DNA of 64,000 nucleotides from Fremontodendron californicum (lineage: Eukaryota; Streptophyta; Magnoliopsida; Malvales; Malvaceae): positions 23,037,172 to 23,101,171 of the forward strand of contig JAULJL010000004.1 of the NCBI GenBank assembly GCA_030761205.1. The letters are read 5' to 3'. Shown here piece by piece: positions 24,001 to 35,075 of this stretch. A program made the position numbers and the translations under genes. How positions within the stretch are numbered: the stretch's first letter is position 1; each line of letters begins with the position of its first letter. Below the pieces are notes generated by a model. That model did no database searches. It was not told the origin of the DNA and saw only the letters and a program-made list of their open reading frames with translations.

Positions 24001-24508
24001 TAAGCCTGCTAAGCTCGCTTGGCCCCATGGCCGTAAGGGTCCACAAGGAGAGCTCACGCTAACCTAAGTGGGCTCGAAGCCAAAGCCCAATATGGAGAGC
24101 CCAATAACCCAATACCAAAATCCGGGACACGTGGATGTCTTCATCTCTCCCAACGATCACGTCACCTGTCACCTCGGTGCCCACCTGGGGCAACGCGAAT
24201 CATTAAATGTCACAGCCTCCTTGGTGAGGCCCCCCATGCCGCATACTTCCAAAGTCCAATCAGAGTCGAACATGTGGAACCGGGCAGGTCGTCCAAACGG
24301 GTGTAAATGGCCCTCTCGAGGACTGCCCAAAGGTACTTTCTCTCTCTACACGCACACACACACCCTCTCTCTCTCTCTCTGTTGGTACCCCCTATTCTCT
24401 TCCCCAAACACTGACTTAAGCATCGGAGCGTGCCCCGAAGACCCATCTCTGGTGCCCTTTAACCTTCTTCCTTGCTCGCAGGAATTTAAGACAGAAAGAG
24501 ACATCAAC
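24000..24508 (+). repeat. 5' LTR end of the Tat element
   Basis: GC-richer than the DNA to the left, with CACGTGGATGTCTTCATC near 24129 and a (CA)n/(CT)n tract at 24350-24382. The right edge is set by a primer-site-like sequence following ACATCAACA. The left edge is uncertain. Confidence 0.5.
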
Positions 24509-24510
24509 AT

Positions 24511-24530
24511 TTTGACGTCGTCTGTGGGAA
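24511..24530 (+). promoter_or_regulatory. Degraded primer binding site
   Basis: TTTTGACGTCGTCTGTGGGA resembles the Tat/Retand-type site TGGCGCCGTCTGTGGGAA with transitions at the CpG-containing part. It marks the start of the internal region. The 24531-25230 stretch after it is a proline-rich, stop-containing leader without a recognisable domain. Confidence 0.55.
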
Positions 24531-25244
24531 ACGACAAGTCTTTACCACTATCTCAGCAAACCACCCTAGCTAGAGGGCTGGGCACCAGCACCCCTAATAC
24601 CAACATCCCTATACCTCCAGTTACGTGTAGTTACCAGTCTCCATCCCCAAGAACCCCCCTTAATCCATTGGGACCCGACCCCAGCCATCAGACATACCCA
24701 CTACATAGCTTTTGGTTCCAACAACCATATTTCCCCACAACTACTACCAAAGCCTGTTAGTAACCACCTCCCCAATATTTTTCCACCACCCCAAGCTTGA
24801 TGCAAGACACCTTCTTCACTTACCAGCAAGGCCAACACCCAGTCCAAGACACACAAACCATACACTACTCGATGGAAACACAATCTAGCGATGTGGGGCA
24901 CACAAACATAACTCTCACACCTAGTGTCACCCTTCCCCAGGATAGCCAAGAACTGGCACTACCCCCACTACCGCCCCTGTCGCCCAATCCTCTCATTACC
25001 TTCTCAGGGCGACAACAAACAACCGACCTAGCCATATTACAACCCAACACCTCATTCTACCCCCACCATTACCGTATGTCAACCCAACATACCAAATGCT
25101 CATGAGCCAAATATAGGCCCTCCAGGCTCAATTGGTTGAGCAGTAGCAGGCCATGCTACAAGCCAACCACTAGCATAAGCAAATCCAAAAAAGCCACAAT
25201 AACCTCCAGGAAGAAAACTGTGCCAGCTCGTCTTATCGATACAG

Positions 25245-26578
25245 TTGATGAATGTGACGAGTAGGGCACGAAGTCAAGATCAAGAACAATGCTCTGAGGA
25301 AAGGCCACAGAACCAAGAAGACCTCACCATCCTGAAAGAACACATCATTGGTAATGTCGAGGCCCACATGATGGCCCTCAGGAGAGAGGTCCATGGTATG
25401 ATGAAAGACAAAACGGAGGAGGTTGAATGGATGACAGATGATAACAGCTCCTTGACCTTGGAAATCCGACAGGTGCAGGTGCCCAAAACAATCAAACTTC
25501 CAAAAGAAACTTATGACGGCACCAAGGACCCCACGGATCATCTCATCCAATATAAAAACTACATGGACCTACTGGGAGCAAGTGTCGCCCTCAAGTACCG
25601 GGTGTTTCCTATGACACTCCGAGTACATGCCAGAACTTGGTACCACTCGTTGTTGGCGGACTCCATTGACAGTTTTAAAAATCTAGGAAGGATATTCATC
25701 GCCCATTTCCTTGCTAATAAGGTGACCTTTAAGACACCGATGAGTTTTCTCGCAGTAAGACAGAAAGAGAGTGAGACTCTGAGGGAATATATTTGTCGTT
25801 TCAACTCTACCACTATGGAAATCAAGGATCTGCACAATGACTGGGTCATAAAGGCGTTCATTTCTGGTGTTTTCCATGTGCACCTCCGGTATGCTTTGAC
25901 ACATGAAAAGTCAGAGAAACTTTTACAACCTGTATGAGAAGGCCCAGAGGTACATCAAGAAAGAGGAGATGAAACTGGCCGAGGGAACCCAGGGAAAAAC
26001 AGATTGCCAACAGAATCAGGGAAGATATCAAAAGCGTAGGTAGACGTACCAAGACAATAGAAGGTAGACTGGTTTTGATTCACGTCACCAGAGATCAAGG
26101 TCGCCAGAAAGAGTCACCCGTTAGAATGATTCAAGTCACCAAAATCAGTATCAGGGTCGCAGAACAAAAAGAGCCCCGTACTCTAAGTTTGAGAACTACA
26201 CCCCCTCAATGCCTCCAGGGCGTATATCCTAAGCGTTGTGGCTCCAGGAGGCATTCTGGGCACACCATATCCAATGAAGGATAATCCCGCTGCCTGAACT
26301 CCAAAGCAAAATGCCAGTACCTCGATGATGTGGGGAACAACACGGAGGATTGCAGGTTTTTGAAAGACGTAATCAAAACCACCATCAAGAGGGGGCAGAT
26401 TAAGCAGTTTGTGAAGAAAGCAGGCAACTATCAGGGGCAGTCTTCAACGGGCAACCAAAGAAATCAGAGTAGAAGAGAAGGGAAAAAACTCGTTCAGGGG
26501 ATAACCAACATGATAGGGGGGGCACAGAAGAATGGACAGTCAGCAATTCCAAAAGAAAAACACACCTTAAAAATGTGA
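25245..26578 (+). pseudogene. Tat gag (capsid-like domain), broken
   Basis: The first open part (25245-25937) encodes a retrotransposon gag domain: PKETYDGTKDPTDHLIQYKN, YRVFPMTLRVHARTWYHSL, FKNLGRIFIAHFLANK, ESETLREYICRFNS and VIKAFISGVF. After stops and frame changes the gag C terminus follows at 26330-26578: NTEDCRFLKDVIKTTIKRGQ and IKQFVKKAGN. No CCHC knuckle was seen. A stop at 25935 truncates the product soon after the core domain. Confidence 0.85.
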
Positions 26579-26699
26579 TGTCTGTCGATGTAACTCCTAA
26601 GAGAGTCAAACAGAGTGAAGAATGGATAGTAAACTTCACAGACAACGACGTGGATATCTTGGAAGATAACGGAAACGATTGTTGTTTCTACCACTATAA

Positions 26700-27046
26700 A
26701 AAATTTCAAAGTGAAATGAGTCCTCATCGATAGTGACAGCGCGATAGAAGTTATCCAGTGAGAAGCCTTCAAGAGGATGGGCATCCCAAAGAAAGATTTA
26801 AAGCCTGCAAGCCTGATATTTGACTTCGCCAACCAACCAATCAATGTAAAGGGTTCGCTCACCCTACCGGTGATGATAGGTGATGGCGACCATACTCTCA
26901 CGATGATCACTGATTTTTTGGTGGTCGACCAACCCTTTGTCTATAATGCCATCATTGAGAGGCCTGTGATGAGAAAGGCGAGGATGGAGGCTTCTGTCTA
27001 CTGTTTGATAATAAATTCCCGACATCCATGGGAATCGACTATATGA
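26700..27046 (+). pseudogene. Gypsy aspartic protease, active site mutated
   Basis: At 26720-26758 the translation reads VLIDSDSAIEVI, where retropepsins of this clade have DSG; the glycine is replaced by D. It continues MGIPKKDLKPASLIFDFANQ, VIGDGDHTLTMITDFLVVD and YNAIIERPVMRKARM (normally IGRP). The fold is recognisable but the DSG loop is damaged. Confidence 0.75.
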
Positions 27047-27379
27047 AAATAGATCAACAAACAACGCGCCAATGCCACATAATATCCATTTAGCTCTCCA
27101 AAAATGACCAGTGTGAGCAGCAGTCAATCATAGAGATCGATTTTGAGAACATCGAGACTGGCAGACAGATAATAGAGACTGGAGGGCAGATAACAAAAAC
27201 TGCGGGGCAACTGACAAAAGCTCTAGTCAACCTGATCGACAAAACCCACCTTACACTGGAAAGTTTAGATAACAAAGCAGAGGTTAGCCAGTACAAAGAA
27301 GAACCTATAGAACAGACAACGGCAATCCCCTTATGCCAAGAAAACCCCACCAGAACAACCTAGGTTGGTTCATCTTTGG

Positions 27380-28150
27380 AAAAACACGAGAGACAGTCCC
27401 TAGTGATCATGCTACAAGAGAACGCTGGCATCTTTGCATGGTCGGCAGCTGATATGCCGGGAATAGACCCAAGCATTATTGCCCAATCTTTGAACGTGGA
27501 CCCAACAACAAAACTGGTACGATAGAAGAATCGGCAGTTCACCCTTGAAAGGATATGGGTGATCAGAGAAGAGATGGAGAAGTTGCTCGCCGCTGACTTT
27601 ACAACAGAAGTTAGCTATCCAGATTGGTTGTCCAATGTGGTAATGGTGAAGAAGGCCAGTGGGAAGTGGTTGATGTGCGTAGGTTTCATGGATTTAAACA
27701 AGGCATGCCCCAAGGACAGTTTCCCCTTGCCCTCCATAGATCGTTTGGTCGGTTCCTCAGCAGGAAACAAGTATTTGAGCTTCATGGACACCTTCTCTAG
27801 GTATAACCAGATTGGGATAAACCCAGACGATCAGGACAAAACATCGTTCGTCACAGAGGAAGGTTTATTCTGTTATCAAGTAATGCCTTTCGGACTAAAG
27901 AATGTCGGAGCAACTACCAGAGGTTAGTGAACAGACTCTTCATGGACCAAATTGGACGAAGTATGAAGGTTTATATGGATGACATGTTGGTAAAATGCCC
28001 TTTCTTGGACCAACACGTCCGTGACTTAGAAGAGGTTTTTGGCGTCCTCAAGAAACACAACATGAGGTTGAACCCAGAAAAGTGTGCATTCACGATGGGG
28101 GCAGGAAAGTTCCTAGGTTTCATGATCTCAAGCAGAGGAATAAAAGCAAA
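27380..28150 (+). pseudogene. Gypsy reverse transcriptase with one frameshift
   Basis: Open part 27559-27927 encodes EEMEKLLAADFTTEVSYPDW, VVMVKKASGKWLMCVGFMDL, NKACPKDSFPLPSIDRLV, FMDTFSRYNQI and CYQVMPFGLKNVGAT. The frame then shifts near 27920 and continues LFMDQIGRSMKVYMDDMLVK, containing the YMDD catalytic box (about 27972-27983), and RLNPEKCAFTMGAGKFLGFM. All RT blocks A-E are visible. The frameshift alone would abolish full-length pol. Confidence 0.9.
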
Positions 28151-28750
28151 CTCGAAAAAGATCCAATTGATCCTGGGCATGTTTCCCTCGAAAAATACCA
28201 AAGATATGCAAAGGCTCACGGGCAGAGTGGTGGCCTTGAATAGATTTTTCTCCAAATTGGCTGACAAGTGCCTGCCTTTCTTCAAAATGCTCAAGGGAGC
28301 CTCGAAGTATCAGTGGAATGAAAATTGCCAAAGGGCATTTGAAGAGCTGAAAAAGTACTTGTGCTCGCCACCACTGCTGACCAGCCCCTTGTCGGGAGAT
28401 TTGTTGTGCATCAATCTGGCAGCCTCAGATGAAACAGTAGCTGTCGTACTGGTAAAAGAAGATCGGGCCTGCCAGATTCCTATTTATCACGTCAGTAGAG
28501 CCTTACAGAACGGAGAGATTAACTATACCCGGTGGAAAAAATTACAATCACCCTAGTGGTGGCGGCTAGATGACTGAGGTAATATTTTTAGGCCCATCTC
28601 ATCACGGTGTTGATCGATCAACCACTCAATGAAGTTCTGCAAAAGGTAGACACGTCGGGCAGGATGGCTAAATGGAGTATTGAGCTCTGCGAGTTCGAAC
28701 AAGAGTACAAGCCAAGGAGGGCTATCAAGGCCTAGGCTTTAACAGATTTT
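28150..28750 (+). pseudogene. First (gypsy-type) RNase H
   Basis: Follows RT in frame to 28556: WNENCQRAFEELKKYLCSPP, LCINLAASDETVAVVLVKED and QIPIYHVSRALQNGEINYTR. The stop after LQSP is followed in other frames by LITVLIDQPLNEVLQK, GRMAKWSIELCEFEQEYKPR and ALTDFITECSF, completing the domain near 28765. Confidence 0.8.
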
Positions 28751-28899
28751 ATAACTGAGTGCTCTTTCACCAACGCCATCACAACACCGGTCCATTACCC
28801 AAAATAACCACCACCTAACCCCAAAAAACATGAATTACCACCCTTAACCCCAGAACCAACCCGATACAAAAACCCCAACAAACAGAGCCCACTCCCAAG

Positions 28900-29290
28900 G
28901 AAACTTGGACACTGTATGTTGATGGATCCTCAAGAAAAAAAGAACCCGAGGCTAGATTCTATTGACGGACCCTTAGGGAAATGAATGGCAATACGGATTA
29001 TTATTCGATTTTCTTGTCTTAAACAATGCAGCAGAATGCGAAGCCCTCCTAGCAGAATTAGAGCTGCCGTTGAAACTCGGTGCAACGAGGTTGTTTGTGT
29101 CAACCGACTCCTAGTTAGTTGCAAGACAGGTGAATGGGGGATACGAGGTCAAAGAGTCGGCCCTGGTAAAATACCATCAACTGGTCCTGTAGTTGAAGCA
29201 ACGGTTCAAACAATTGAGAGTGCAACAGATCGCCAGAGAAGAAAACACTAAGGCTGACTCACTATCAAAACTCGCCTCAGCCATTGAGAT
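28900..29290 (+). pseudogene. Second RNase H (RVT_3/aRH type)
   Basis: Reads LYVDGSSRKKEPEAR near 28915-28955 (normally YVDGSS, the first catalytic D). After frame breaks follow LVARQVNGGYEVKESALVKY, LKQRFKQLRVQQIAREEN and NTKADSLSKLASA (to about 29281). A second RNase H between RNase H and integrase is characteristic of Tat elements. It has several stops. Confidence 0.75.
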
Positions 29291-29499
29291 CAGACAAAGA
29301 GGAAAGATCCTCTTTGAACACCGCCCCTCTCCAAGCCACCAAGATGAAGAATAAATCCTCACGTCACCCTTGGTCAGAGTTGGCTAACACCGATCACTAA
29401 TTTTCTCACAAATGGGACTTCACCATATATCCCAAAGGACAAGCAAAATTAAGAAGAAGGGCGGCCATATATAGAATGATAGGCGATGTATTGTAAAAA

Positions 29500-30575
29500 A
29501 GTCCTTCAGCGAGCCCTTACTAAGATGCCTAAAACCACGGATGCTGATTACGTCCTCCGATAAATCCATGATGGAGTATGTGGGAATCACATGGGGGGTA
29601 GGTCATTGGCACAGAAGGCACTGAGGCATGGATTCTACTGGCCAACCATGAAAAAGCACCACTGAGATGGTGAATAAGTTTGAAAAACGCCAGAAGTTCG
29701 CCACTGTACCAAGACAACCAGCAGAGCTGCTAAACCAACTGTCCAGCCCTTGGCCATTTGCAATATGGGGCATTGATATCTTGGGACCATTCCCCATCGC
29801 CATCGGTCAAAAGAAGTTTGTAGTTGTCGCCTACAAATACTTCATCACATTAAGGGTGATAGAAAACTTAATGTGGAAGTTCATGGTGTGTAGATATGGG
29901 GTTCCAAACATCATAGTGGGCGACAATGGGGCACAGTTTCAAGGGGGCAAGTTGAAGAAGTTTTGTGACAGTTTCAAGATCCTGTTAACACATAGCTCAG
30001 TGAAGCACCCCCAAACAAACGGATAAGTCGAGGCAATGAACAAAAAGATCCTACAGGGATTGAAAAAGAAGCTCGACGACGCTAAGGGAACATGGCTAGA
30101 AGAAATGCCAGGAATCCTGTGGGCCATCAGAACCACGTCCCACTCTAGCAGGGCTAGACACTGTTTTATCTGATGTATGGGACGGAGGCTGTGATACCTG
30201 TCGAGATTGGCATCAACTCCTTAAGAACAACCCATTATGATCCAACCTTAAATGAAGAAGCTCTGAGGGCAAACCTAGATCTCCTCGAAGAAACTCGAGA
30301 TTGGGCACAAATGAAGTAGGCCGTCAGATCACACCAAGTTGCCAAGTAATACAGCTCAAAAGTAAAAAGTAGACAGTTCTAAGTCGGCGATCTTGTACTC
30401 AAGAATTGCGAATCTAGCAGACCAGCAGGCGAATAGAAAAAAATAGCCCCGCATTGGGAAGGGCCATACATGATAATCAAGAAGATTGGCTTTGGAGCCT
30501 AGGCACTCGAACGAATGGACGGGAGCCTAGTACCAACAACCTGGAATGTGATCCACTTGAAAAAGTACTTCATGT
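29500..30575 (+). pseudogene. Gypsy integrase of the Tat element
   Basis: Core 29667-30026 encodes WPFAIWGIDILGPFPIAIGQ (first D), MVCRYGVPNIIVGDNGAQFQ (second D) and SSVKHPQTNG, then a stop and VEAMNKKILQGLKKKL (the E). The C terminus reads PHWEGPYMIIKKIGFGA (GPY/F module) and TWNVIHLKKYFM, ending near 30572. The HHCC zinc finger upstream is present only in fragments. Stops make it non-functional although all three catalytic acids survive. Confidence 0.85.
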
Positions 30576-30679
30576 AAATTTGTACTTTCTTTTATTCCAA
30601 TAATAATACAAATCGCATTTTGCAGGAACTATTAGATTCATTACCTTGCCAAACTTACGATCAATAGGCTCTAACTGTG

Positions 30680-31225
30680 TAACACGCTCAACAGCCTCTA
30701 ACTGGCTCTCTCATGCATTCACACATGTGTGCTTGCCTCGCGACACTGTTTAACACGCCCAACAACCTCTAACTGGCTCTCTTATACATTCACGCATGTG
30801 TTCTCACTTTGCGACACCATGTAACATGTTCAACAGCCTCTAACTGGCTCTCTTACGCGTTCACGCACCTATGCTCGCCTCACCACATCGTGTAACATGC
30901 TCAAAAGCCTCTAACTGTCTCTCTTACGCGTTCATGCATGTGTGCTCACCTCACGACACCATGTAACACGTTCAGCAACCTCTAACTGGCTCTCTTATGC
31001 GTTCACACACGTGTACTCGCCTCGCGACACCGTGTAACACGCTCAATAGCCTCTAATTGGCTTTTTTACGCGTTCACACATGTGTGCTTGCCTCGCGACA
31101 CCGTGGAACATGCTCAACAACCTCTAACTGGCTCTCTTACACCTTCACGCACGTGTGCTTGCCTTGCGACATTGTGTAACACGCTCAACAGCCTCTAATT
31201 GCCTCTCCCACACACTCGTGCCTTA
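30680..31225 (+). repeat. 71-bp tandem array, ~7.7 copies
   Basis: Units start with TAACACGCTCAACAGCCTC at 30680, 30751, 30822, 30893, 30964, 31035, 31106 and 31177, exactly 71 bp apart with no net indels. Each unit carries TCTAACTGGCTCTCTTA and a TTCACGCACGTGTGCTCGCC block. It lies ~105 bp after the integrase end, in the 3' untranslated region of the Tat element. Confidence 0.95.
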
Positions 31226-31583
31226 TTAGGCCCTGACGAGCCCCATCAAACCACAACACGGCACATTGTAATTTCCATCAAATTGTGACGCCTCGCTAGA
31301 CGATCCTTACACATGTACCTACGAAACATAACTGTCACTCAAGAAGTTACTAAACAGGGGATGTCAATAACCCCATTCAAAACAAAGCAGACAAATAAGA
31401 CGAAAGAAAATAACAACATCAGACATCAACATAAGGCAAAAAGGAAAAACTTTCATTCAAAGTAAAATTATTACAAAGCCCTAAGTCTTATTTACAAGGT
31501 TCTCGACTATAGGACTACTACCCGCCCTAGTTATATTCCCCTCCCCGCTGCCAACAGCCTGAAGGCCTACAGCATTAATACCT
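31226..31583. other. Spacer between tandem array and antisense ORF
   Basis: No coding sequence recognised. For the antisense transcript this would be the 3' UTR. Confidence 0.5.
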
Positions 31584-34020
31584 TCAGGGGCATCCAAAAT
31601 AAGGCATAAGCAATAACGATCTCTTTAGCAGCTGAGGGAGGTAGAGCCAGATCATCCGCTGGAGTTTGAGGAATGGAAGCAGGCAGATCATCCGCAGGAT
31701 TCTGAGAACGTCCATCCCAAACTTCCTCCTCAATTCGTCGATGGAGGCCATGTCAAGGTTGTAAGGGTTAAACCCCTCAAGAACAGCTTGGATAAAAGAG
31801 AAGTCTATTCCACTGCAATCCAATGGGCCATGGACCAGTTGGACCCCGATGAGAGTAATCTTCTGAAACAGATCACCCATTTTTGCTGCCTCATCCAGGA
31901 CTTTGTTTGTCTCCTCTTTCAGGGTTATAGCAAACTTAGCCTTCTCAACCGCAATGGAATTTTTCCTCTCTACGGTAGCCTCCAGGCAATGCTACCTCAG
32001 GTGGCCAAGCTCTGTCTCTGTTGTGGACAGCTTCTTTTACACCACTACAAGCTGCCCATGGGCAATACCTAGCTGGAGATTAGCCTTAGCCACCTTCGAA
32101 AGACAACCTCATTCAACAGACACCGCATTCTTCTCAGTGGCCTTCACCTTCTCATTCACGTCGTCTGCTTTCTTGTTTGCAGCCTTCAGCAAGGCTTCCA
32201 ACTCCACGATATGAGATACAGAAGAGCATGCCCTTTTTTTTGAACCACGAAGACGGGCATCATCTTCGCCGCTATAATTGTACATGACAATGTTGACAGC
32301 CAATAACTGCAAAAAGCAACAAACGAAGTTAGCTGGCCCAGAATCTATAACCAAATGAAACTACACAACAACGCTCACTCCACGAGTTGAGAAATGGCAT
32401 AGCATTGCAGACTGAGCAGCGTGTTCCCCTTGGCAACCCACTTCATGCATTTATCCACATCCCCCAATAAGGAGTTGGATCCCTGGCTAGCACTACGGAA
32501 CCTACCTCTCTTGGGAAGCGCTGAAGAATACCCAGACCGCTCCATCTCAGTAGTGCCACCCCGGGGAGTAAGAGCAAGAGTGACAAAAGCCCTATCCCTG
32601 GCAAAAAGAACAACACTAGGGGCCGAAACTTGGGGAGCATTCTTGCTTCCTGGCGATGACTCAGCCTGCGGGACCTCCTTTGTCTTCGACAGAGGGTTCT
32701 TCTCGACTCCTTCCTTCCCCTTTCCCTTGCTATTGGTAGTAGCAGAAAGGACAGAAGAACCAATCTTGGACCTTTTTGGCGGAGGCTCATCCGAGCCATG
32801 ACTTTTTTGTTTCTTGGAGCCAACGCACTTACTAGTAGGAGAAACAGGAGGTTGATTTCTATGTTGCTCTTGGGATTTTTCTTTACGCCCAGCAAGAATC
32901 TTTTCTTGGAGAGCATTCCCCACCATACCTGAAAGAGAACAAGTAATGAAGATGAGTCCACATCAGAATCCTAAACAGCTCACCACTCTCTAGAAGCCAA
33001 CTACGCCACATTAGAACTAACTCTGTATTAGAACTAACAGAGCTCTCTATATCGGGCATCCCATCATCATCATCATCATCTATAACAATAAATTCAATCC
33101 CTAGGTAACCAACTCCACTCCCTTGGGAACTCGGGAAGGATGGCAGTTCTATCACAGCAAGAGCTATGGCGAGAGGAACTTGATTAGGAACCTAAGGCAC
33201 AAGGGCGAGCATATCGGCAGACGCTCTGGGGCTATTACCTTCGTTAGCACCACATTCCTCTGATCCAGCACCACCAGCGACGGGAACAGTGCATGCCTCA
33301 CCAGAGGAACAATGCATGTCTAACCCTCACGAACAGTTCTCGCGTCATCTTGGTGAGAAGTGCCCCATTTTTTTTACCCTTCTTGACAGGTGAAAGATGA
33401 CCCATCAAGATCTTAGCTAGGTCATCCTCATCATCTTTAGGCCAGACCTCACCTTCTTGCGGTGTCACGAAGTTGGCAAACTGGGCTGCCACTTTATTCG
33501 GACTAACATTCTCCAGGCAGTATTTATAAATCAGGGTGTCTGACACAATCTCCTCCCAATTGATTGTGTGCTAGAGTAGGAGCCTTTCGTCTTCAGCTGA
33601 TATAGATTACGGAACACGGAGTATAGGGGAACCACATTCCTCTTTCGGCAGTCGATAAAGTAGGTCACCATCATGGGCCATGACGAACCCGTTAACTGAG
33701 CAGCGGAGACTCTATATCCCTTAAAGCAAGTGGCGGAGAAAAGATTCAGAGACAAATGAAAGCCACCCCTGAACATATGCTCGAAGAAGCACACATTCTT
33801 CCCATCGTTCTCAGCCCGACTTGGACAACGGCCTGTCGCAGGCATGTAGAACTCATAACGGTAGTTGGAGAGGTATATACTGCAACTCAGCAGCAACGAG
33901 CTAATTTCTCGGTCAGTGATGGTATAGGGGATGTCGACGTCCCACTCCATAACACACCATCGTCAACTGCTTCACCTCTCTCAAGAGACTGCTGACCTAC
34001 CCTACCAGCACCATCAAACA
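31584..34020 (-). pseudogene. Antisense ORF of the Tat element (gypsy-associated plant protein)
   Basis: A series of minus-strand open frames: 33950-33531 (MEWDVDIPYTITDREISSLL, FRGGFHLSLNLFSATCFKGY, LTGSSWPMMVTYFIDC), 33546-33298, 33155-32883, 32926-32375 (NLS-like PPPKRSK and KGKGKEG), 32354-32109 (Ala/Lys-rich, coiled-coil-like ELEALLKAANKKADDVNEKV) and 31880-31584. The N-terminal part resembles the family known as putative gypsy-type transposon protein (Pfam Transposase_28, PF04195); that match is from memory of the motif pattern. It lies after integrase, on the opposite strand to pol. Frame breaks divide it, and introns cannot be excluded. Function of this family is unknown. Confidence 0.65.
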
Positions 34021-34095
34021 CGTCGAAACTGAAAAACCGTAGCACTTTGACAATGGCACAGGACAAATGAGCACCAACCCTAATCCAAAACCCCC

Positions 34096-34103
34096 TATTT
34101 ATA
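34096..34103 (-). promoter_or_regulatory. TATA box upstream of the antisense ORF
   Basis: The minus strand reads GCTATAAATAGGGGG. It is ~145 bp upstream of the ATG at 33950, a normal spacing for a plant promoter with a short 5' UTR. This suggests the antisense ORF has, or had, its own promoter independent of the LTR. Confidence 0.55.
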
Positions 34104-34275
34104 GCAGATGAGTAACTGAAAAGTTCCCAGGAAACCGTACTGAGCCGCATGTCCCACCAGCAAATGCCCGACACATGGCCACTCCTCGAACAGCACACCC
34201 AAAAATTAAAGTCTGTCATTACTACTGGCCACACCAAACCTCACCTCGTACAAGCCAAACAACAGAAAAACAAAG

Positions 34276-35075
34276 TGTAACACCTCGCTATAGTCACCTA
34301 ATTTTGTCCGGATCAAGTCTCGGATCACACTCGAGTCACACCCCGAGTTGATTCCCAAGCCAAAGGATTTTGAATGATATTTTAAATTTTGACTTAATCC
34401 TTTAACTCTGTCAGTCCCTTTTTCCTTGATCAAAGTCCGTTGATTTGGTAATCGAATCCGACTTGTTTTCAAATTAATTAAATTTGTTTTTTTTTTACTT
34501 AGACATGAACCTTCAAAGCGAACAGAATTTGGTTAAGAATTAAGTCAGATTTAATCAGGCTCGAACGAATTGGATTGGATTTAAAATTGCTTGAGTTGAT
34601 ATTTGTGCTTGAAGGGCTTTGAAGCCCAAAATACCTGGCCCAAACTTGGCCCCTTAGCACCCTTGCCCTTACCCAATTTGGGCCTGCCAGGCAGTAGGCC
34701 CATTTGCATACTCGGAAGCCATCCCACCAGGCCTGTTGGCCTAGCAAGCTGCCCAAGCCTGCCAGACAACATGCCTGCCTCACCCCAATAGCCAATACCT
34801 TAGCCCAGCACCACCAGACGACCCTTGCCTCTAGCATTCTACCCTGCACCTACACCCCTTTGGCCCCCAGCAACATACCATCACCCACGGCACCCCCTAC
34901 TCACGCCACCACCCTAGCCTGCCACCCCACCTGCACACACCACCCAACTGGTCTCCTCCTTAGCCATGAACCCCACACACAACCAGCCCCTCACACCTTT
35001 GCAATGCTGCCCCGACCTAGCCCCTTCTAGTGCCACCAATAGCACCACTCATCTACAAAAGCCACCACCCACAAG
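34276..35075. mobile_element. Probable gypsy LTR fragment interrupted by the Athila-like element
   Basis: Begins TGTAACACCTCGCTATAGTC. It contains CACCTAATTTTGTCCGGATC, which matches the start of the Tat LTR at 54137 (minus strand, CACCTAATTTTGTCCGGACC). The second half (34620-35070) is C-rich with no convincing ORF. The target duplication ACAAG (35071-35075) ends it. I could not find its continuation with certainty after 44606. Confidence 0.5.

Larger units (their letters stand above)
24000..34240 (+). mobile_element. Decayed Tat-lineage Ty3/gypsy retrotransposon
   Basis: Plus-strand order is LTR end, PBS-like site, gag, protease, RT, RNase H, a second RNase H of the RVT_3 type, integrase, a 71-bp tandem array, and an antisense ORF. 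The extra RNase H, the tandem repeats after integrase and the antisense ORF are features reported for the Tat clade (Ogre/Retand relatives). Many stops and frameshifts show it is dead. No 3' LTR is recognised; the sequence from 34276 looks like a different LTR. Confidence 0.8.

Noticed and set aside
24068..24760. 230-aa plus-strand ORF at the left of the Tat element
   Set aside because: Spans the LTR end, PBS-like site and leader; proline-rich without recognisable domain.
30640..31230. CRISPR-like array
   Set aside because: The 71-bp units are repeated in full with no distinct spacers; this is a retrotransposon 3' UTR tandem repeat in a plant genome.
34704..35030. 108-aa Pro/Thr/His-rich ORF
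   Set aside because: C-rich low-complexity LTR sequence; no domain and interrupted by the Athila-like insertion.
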